DNA of 64,000 bases from Stichopus chloronotus (Eukaryota > Echinodermata > Holothuroidea > Aspidochirotida > Stichopodidae), in assembly GCA_021234535.1 (NCBI GenBank), contig CM037846.1, positions 16,256,150 through 16,320,149 of the forward strand, read 5' to 3'. The notes below the pieces were generated by a model that was not told the DNA's origin, searched no databases, and worked only from the letters and a program-made list of their open reading frames with translations. This document shows, piece after piece, positions 57,373-64,000 of this stretch; position 1 is the stretch's first letter; each line of letters begins with the position of its first letter. Position numbers and translations under genes: made by a program.

Positions 57373-60300
57373 GTAAGTCGATTTGTTTTCATGTTGTCCA
57401 TTTCAGAAATAACTAAACAATTTATGTTCGTGCAGTCTGATTTCAAAGTATTGTAACCTATATTCTACTAAAAACTTAGTATCTGACAAAGTGATCCAGC
57501 GTAAGTAGTACACGGACATGCGCATTGCAACTATACGGTATTACGCAATCACCAGTTTTTATTTTAAAATATCGTCACTTGCTACATTACTATAGTCCGA
57601 TATGTAACTGTGTCCCACGATTATGATGCCATCTCGTATACGGTGTAGGAATGTAGGTCGACAAATTTGTGACTGTGATACGAGAGGGGCTAAAACCCAA
57701 GCGATGATTCTTGCTGAATGTTTGTTGTCATACGCCCTCACTAAGGTTTCTTCCACGACTTGATTATGAAGCATTCTCTTTGATGTGGAATCATTCAAGA
57801 ATCAACAAGGAAAAGTAAAAGACAAATCGTTTATCTGATTTTTCTTTATCGTTATGTTTAATCCATTATAAATCCGAAGTATTTGTCTATTTCACATGTA
57901 CAAATCTACAAAAGAGGGTTTGGAAAAAAACCCGAAGAATCCTTCAAAGGAAATTCATTTTCGTAAAGCACAGGGCGTGGTCCGTTACGACGTGTTATGA
58001 ATCTATACCTGAAAAGGTGCAGTATGCAGTGTCTATAACATCAATGATTTTTTAAGACTCCGATACTGCAAAGTATTTGTGTACGTTAATAAACATATTA
58101 ACCTAATTTAAATTTCGCATTGTAAATGTCCGATATGAGTAGACTCGATCTAGGTTTAAAGATGTCATTGATCACTTCTCGAATTGCGAAAGAGTTTTTT
58201 TCCCTCCGTTCATTCATTAGCCCATCTTGTTATAGGCTTTTGCAGGCTGTGGGTGGGACGGAGTCTCCTTTTTTGTAGTCTTAAAAATTTCGGACTGAGG
58301 GGGTCGGTGTACGAAGGGTAACGCGATCTGGTAAGCTCACGGACTTCTGTAGTGGTTTAGCAGACACGTCACGTGTCCATGGAAAAGAAAACAACGTGCT
58401 GACATACGTGCATGCCGCTCCGTATACATTACGGTGATGTGCTGCTGCTTTCACCAACGTTTGCTTCTTTCTTCATTTTCATAAAGAAGATGGAACGTCA
58501 GCCCGGACCACTTGCCTCTACTGTGTAGCCCACTTAAGAGCCATTTGACCTTTATGAACCGTTTATACAATAAAAAAAACCACAACACAGTGTTACTGAA
58601 ACAGTACGGCCTGGTACTAGTTACACGATAAACTTATTCCATCCAGCATAGCGGCGTAACAGCAGTTGCTAATTATGACGTTACGTGCAAAACCTATTGG
58701 TTAAAAATGGATTTGGATGCATACGCTACTCTTGTTAGAGAGCTCGTGACTTCTTCTTTTAAACATATATGGACATTTACACATAAATCGGGAGATGTTT
58801 TTAAGCTCTTGAACCAGTAATCGGTTGTAATATGAGGCGTACTACGAGCAATTCTTTAGGCCAAATCCCTGCCGCACTTTTTATAGTCTAGTTTACAGTG
58901 AACAGTACCTTAGGGTATCTTAGGGTTATATTTTAAGGTGACCTTTGTGTGTTAAAGGGTATAGAGATGTTAACTTGGTGGTGAGTCATTGCAGCTATGC
59001 TATTGCTGTAGGAATGGTAGGCTCTTCAGAGCTATAGGATCATATCGCATTTTAAATTTACAATGCCTTCATTTACAACGCGTAGCTAGTATGCTGCATC
59101 ATAATAAAATTTACCCATACCTATGCAGCAACGGTTGACAATAGTGCAATGTGTATACGGTTATGACTTATTCATGAGGTATGTTGGCGGAATAGTTGCT
59201 GTAATTTCAGGTGCATCTAGTCGTATGTGTCTATTTATGTAGTTCTTTGTATTAGTTTATATTTCGTAAAATGTGACCAAGGGCTACGTTACCAATTATA
59301 CATATTTAAATTATCATGAACTGCCAGAAATGTACTTTTTTATCTAGTTCTTGAAGCCTCCCATCTTTGTCAATTTCCGGGGGCAAAGAGGGGAGGCTTC
59401 CCTCTTTGCCTTCCCTATACCTCCGGAGCTGATATCGTTACAATGATTGAACTGATTCAAAAAATAAAAAAAATTAAACATGTACGGCGTAAAAAATAAG
59501 TTGAAAAGGGGTATATGATAATTTATTCCAATTTGTTCTCAACTGGTAACGTTCACCCCTCCCCCTAAGTAATTACATAAAGAATGAATATTAGGCTTCA
59601 TTTGTAGGTATGCATTAACATATATGGGGAAACCAAATAAGAAATGTACGTTCCCATGTATCACATAAATCAGTAAGAAATATTCATACTATGGTGGCAT
59701 TGTGCCGTTTATCATAAATTACATATTCATTAATGTTTTAATAATTGAGTTAAGAAATCATAACGGTGGAGTACATGGAAATAGCTACTCTGGCTAAATC
59801 CTTAGTCAAATTATCCAGTGCGGGTCGATATTCCAAGTTGTAAAATGAAGATGAGTTATAGCCTATTGGCGAATTAATAAAGTGATGCACTGTAAAGGAA
59901 CTTTCGCTTTCCTGTGGCGAATCACGTGACTTTGCTTAGGAAGTTGAAAGAGTCCCCGGAATTAAAGTATAAGAAGTGCTAATCGTCAGTCACTCCGCGA
60001 CATGAAACTAGATGAACTACAAAATAAACTGGATAATATTATGTAGATGAATATGAAGGAACTATTGGCGTCATTTAATGAAAACTCCCCTACTCTCAAT
60101 TAAGACGAAAGCTCGTGCTTAATCGTTGAGAAATGGAACTAAGAGTGATGAGTTCTTTGTTCATCTCCTCGTGTGAAGTGCGGAGTTTCGGCTGATGAAT
60201 AATTAGTCATTCGCCGAGACAAAGGGATGTACATACAAAACTTGGCAAGGAAAATTTTCCGAGAATTCGGTTGCAAAGTGGACACCAGAAGTGATCGCAG

Positions 60301-63216
60301 ACTTCCAATATATGACTTCTGGATGAAGCCGCTACAACATAACAAATTGTTGCATATCATCATGGCATGATCAGAGAAGAAAATTAAAAGAAAAAATATA
60401 TAGAAAAATTAAAAAGAAAACATACACCAAAAGAAGATATTAAATAAAAATATAATGTATAAACATTTATTTGTATTTATTTCAATTTAGCTACACTTAC
60501 TTTACTTATACTTGTTAAACGATCCTCATGTACCTGTGGGCAATCGAGGGTGCGCACTTAGGACCTCCATATATTCTACCCGACTGAAATTTCAATCTAT
60601 TACGACTGTCATTGTATTAAGCCCTGGTAGCAACTGATTGCCGTTGCAATACAAGCACCCGTAATTATAATAACCATCGTACAGCTAACAATATAATGTA
60701 GACAACTGTACAATACATGCATTACTTTCAAAGTGAATTAACGGAACACCTCATAATTAGGTGTGTTAAATGCAAAAATAATTATAGCTAATAAGTTAAG
60801 TTTACGTATACATCTTTGTTACCTTTTTTTTACCGTACCGGCAATAATAAAATTAGCACAGGGCATTACATATAAACACCCCAGTTTCACTACTTACTCG
60901 TTATTCGGATAACAAGGATAGGCCTCATGCATATTCAAAACGAACGAAAAGAAAATTTCAGATTTTGAATCAAATAAACTCAATAATATGCGTTGTATCA
61001 ATTCGCTGAAGAGAGATCAAAGTAAATTTAGCAATAGACCATGCTTCAAGGATCCGTCGTATGATATGTCTCTTTAAGTTTTCTCCCATTTGGTTTTGTT
61101 GCTCTACTGTCCTTGAATAAATTGTTTGGATTTTTGAAACCAAATTTTCTTAAGAGTAATCGAAAACCCAATCGAGAGAAACGTTTTGCTACAGTGTACC
61201 TAAATTGGTAGGGATTTCATGAAAAAGTTGCATGAAAAGTCTGTTTGTTTCCTATTTATCACAATTAAATTGATTTAAAGAATTCATTCGGTACCCTACC
61301 CTGCTTTGCTCAGTTTGGCAGCAAATGGGGGCGATTTGGTAATTTAAGTAGAAGACTTGGGCAGTAAGCACAAGTCATAGTTGGCATCCCTGATGATACA
61401 GTTGTAACAGTTGCAGGTAAAAGTTACATGTGCACTGTTCCAAGTATACAAACGCCTGGACTGATGTACAGAAATATCCAGGTGCGTCTACACACTGTTG
61501 TGTGTAGTGGGGTATTATAGTTACCTTCATATCACATGTACTCGGTATCTCCGTTTCTGAGGTTTGTAAAGATATATGTCCTACACTATCCCTATAACAG
61601 CTCTACAACTACAGATCTACAACAACATTCTACTCACGTGTTGAGCTTTGGAATAGTTTGTAAAGACCACTGAACGCCTTAAACCAGTTGCGATTCGGTT
61701 ATGTTCGTAATATTTGACTTCAAGTCTCTTAAAATCAAAATTGACTTTATCAGCCTAATCTGGTAAGTATACACACATATTAATGAAATACACACGTTTC
61801 CTTTTTTTGCTGTCTACCTTACATTTAACATGTTAACCTGGAACAAATTTGCGAGTTTTTTTTGTGTGTCAATGAACATGTTCTTTGAGGTACATTGGGG
61901 AAGCCAAGATACTTTTCTCTAACCTGTTAATGCATAAATGCACCTAACCGAAGGACACATACTAAATGGTTCAATGGTAAAACATGTTTAGCAGAGAATG
62001 TTGACACCGTAATTGAGATTCTAGTGAGATACAAAGCAGAGACAATCATGCCACAGTTAGGTCTTCAGTACGTATAATCTCACTACCATTGCGATAATAA
62101 TTTACCCATGTTACAGAGTACTTTATTGCTTTTGTTGCGATTGGCGAAAATTCAGTGCCACCCATGACATTCCTTTACGTTGCTACATTGGAAAAGACAT
62201 AAAATTTTACAAAATAGTCATTCAAGGATGAGGCTACACGAAATAAATTGCTTTCACGGATTCGTCATCGAATTGAAAAAAAAATAAACACTTATAAAAT
62301 ATATATGCTCATCAAACACTCACAAAGTTTTATTTCATGAATCACATTCAAAAGCCAGACACTTTATATTGCATAACTGAGGCAATCTTGATTCACAGAG
62401 GAGGTAAAAGTTACGCACTGCCAAATCGATTAGAAAGATATCAGTCCTTGAAAGGTGATTCCGAAGCCAGTGTCTTTGAAGACATGGCAGTGGAGGAACT
62501 TGAATGCATATTCTAACATGCGACAAAGGTCGATGTACCGTATATAAGCAGTTGGTAGTTTTGCAAACTCTCCTTAGCACACGCACGTACCTTAATCAAA
62601 GGTAAGAATGACGTTTTTTTATGTTACATATTACCTGACGTATTTAATTTTTAGACGTCCAAGTGTATATATTACATTGTATTGTTCTACTAAAGTGTAA
62701 TATAGCATCGCATGGGCACCTTTTGTCAAATAGTGCAACGTATCACGAAAAGTTGTAGGGAATATTCTCTCTATACCTCCATCGCGGTAGGGCAAGTCAT
62801 AGATTCTATTCCGTTTGTTCGGATAAGACTATTGTACAAAGTAATGCAGATATTTAGCAGTGTTAATAAATACTGTTTGTTCCCTGTTCGTAAGTGTAAG
62901 GGGTAATTTATCAATGGCCTATACTGCAATAATGTGTGTGTTTGTGGGGGCGGGAGTGTAGGTATGAGGATGTTAACTGGCGTTTATTCAAATTTTATTA
63001 CGCACAGTATTTTTGAACAAGTTGGATTTTAACCTGGTGACACAATATTAATTATTTAGGAGGTATAACAAACAACAATTGTTTTTAGGTCTGCCAATTT
63101 CTTTGTATGAAAATCAATGCGTCAATCAAGTGCGTCTGTCATGATGTTTCACAGACAAATACTTTCATCTGGGTTGCTACTTGCCCTTGTCGGAACGGCA
63201 ACATAAAGGCAATTAA
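57373..63216. other. Right flank, no supported gene
   Basis: AT-rich. It contains the second copy of an old duplication (58,425-58,530) and a strong hairpin at 59,382-59,410. A stop-rich coding-like trace lies at 60,000-60,360 on the plus strand. I could not support any gene model. Confidence 0.4.
59382..59410. repeat. Perfect 11-bp inverted repeat (hairpin)
   Basis: GGCAAAGAGGG (59,382-59,392) and CCCTCTTTGCC (59,400-59,410) flank a 7-nt loop. The GGGAGGCTT part can alternatively pair with AAGCCTCCC at about 59,354. It is not followed by a U-tract, and a bacterial-type terminator is not expected here. Confidence 0.6.
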
Positions 63217-63800
63217 AGGAGAAGGAAACCCTGGGAATATATTCATCAAAATAAAGCAGAAGTGTTTGACAAACATCTTCCCAAAGTTTCATTCAGAGAT
63301 ATTGTTTCCTATCCAAATTACACACTTTTGAAATTCAAAGAAGGGTGCTGCCATTTTTGCCTAAGTTGAATGTAAAACAACTTGAGTAAGTCTGATAATG
63401 ATGTCACATAACCACTGATAGCAAAAATTTTAATGCATTTCTTTATATTCTTTTCCTATTATTTCTATCAATCCGAAACACACTTGTACACATTTTGTGT
63501 TGAATTACTGAGGTGGATCATGCAATAATCAAATCATTAATACAATGACTTGAATCTATGCATGACTGTTAAAATTTATTGACAATGAAATATAAAGAAA
63601 AACAAAAGCTTTTCAATCACATGTGGTCTAGTGATGTCATCACAATTTCAAAATGGCAGCTTCCTGATAATTTTCTATGAATATTCAAATCGCAATATCT
63701 TGGAAAGTAAGCAACGTATGTAACTGAAATTTGGTGATGGTGTTCACCGTATGTTAGTCTCTCATTTAACATTGTCAAAAGTCCTGACTTGCCTTCTCCT
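63217..63800. mobile_element. TTAA-flanked MITE (584 bp)
   Basis: The inverted ends begin AGGAGAAGG on both sides (extended imperfectly as GGAAACCC and GCAAGTCA) and are flanked by TTAA at 63,213-63,216 and 63,801-63,804. It contains no transposase; its interior is AT-rich. This suggests a piggyBac- or Kolobok-type non-autonomous element. A different family from the TTAA MITE at 41,205. Confidence 0.65.
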
Positions 63801-64000
63801 TTAACTGCTCAGAAATGCCACACAAAATTCGCAATTCAATCTCAACTTGACTGAGGTATTTGACGATATCGCGACGCCTGATCAATTTGGTTATTCTCAC
63901 TGGCGATGCTTTGAACACATCGTTTGCAGAACATTCTAGGGGTAAAAACAACTCTACTTTGTAATTGCCATTGTATGGTATTCAGGAAGCACCCACACTG

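Noticed and set aside
60000..60363. Plus-strand trace with methionine starts and charged residues, and a minus-strand 74-codon frame
   Set aside because: Several stops interrupt the plus frame, and the minus frame has unlikely composition; could be chance.
62335..62586. 83-codon minus-strand frame
   Set aside because: Cys/Leu/Arg-rich without recognisable domain, splice context or second copy.

Overview
This is animal (eukaryotic) genomic DNA: AT-rich, intron-bearing and full of transposons. The genes are short secreted fibrinogen-related-domain (FReD) proteins of about 266-269 aa, with signal peptide, short linker and one C-terminal fibrinogen domain. That size and layout match the holothurian 'fibrinogen-like protein A' family, so I infer an echinoderm, probably a sea cucumber. 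The species call is inference.

Layout. Positions 1 to about 50,800 are a tandem array of FReD units, all on the minus strand, so each gene's 5' end is at its high coordinate. Unit 0 (1 to ~4,080) shows only a signal-peptide exon at the left edge. Unit A (~4,085-16,790) has a five-exon gene with a frameshifted exon 1 and a lost stop, so it is a likely pseudogene. Unit B (~16,790-40,370) has a complete reading frame. Unit C (~40,370-50,800) has a complete reading frame and the cleanest gene. Exon lengths (72/43/176/271/248 nt in B and C) and intron phases (0,1,0,1) are shared. The units differ mainly by insertions, and each paralogous unit serves as an 'empty site' that dates and delimits the insertion in its neighbour.

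Insertions. Unit A intron 4 holds a ~2.3 kb insert with ~159-bp tandem repeats. Unit B carries a 5'-truncated, dead L2/CR1-type LINE in intron 4 and an unidentified ~0.6 kb insert in intron 1. It also has a full 10.0-kb Ty3/Gypsy element 95 bp upstream of the start codon and a hAT MITE further upstream. Unit C carries a Helentron/HINE-like element in intron 3 with a ~145-bp tandem array of AGGTCA half-sites, and a TTAA MITE in intron 4.

The Gypsy element (24,628-34,627, minus strand) looks very young. It has equal-length 1,692-bp LTRs that appear identical, 4-bp ATAC target duplications, a tRNA-Leu primer site, a polypurine tract, intact gag and pol, a canonical GGGAAAC -1 frameshift site between them, and an unusual third ORF with two C2H2 zinc fingers. 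Its 3' LTR lies immediately upstream of FReD gene B in the same orientation.

From ~50,800 to 64,000 there is no convincing intact gene. I see a possible plus-strand exon at the array edge, a degenerate exon near 57.1-57.4 kb, an old internal duplication, two strong hairpins and a TTAA MITE near the right end.
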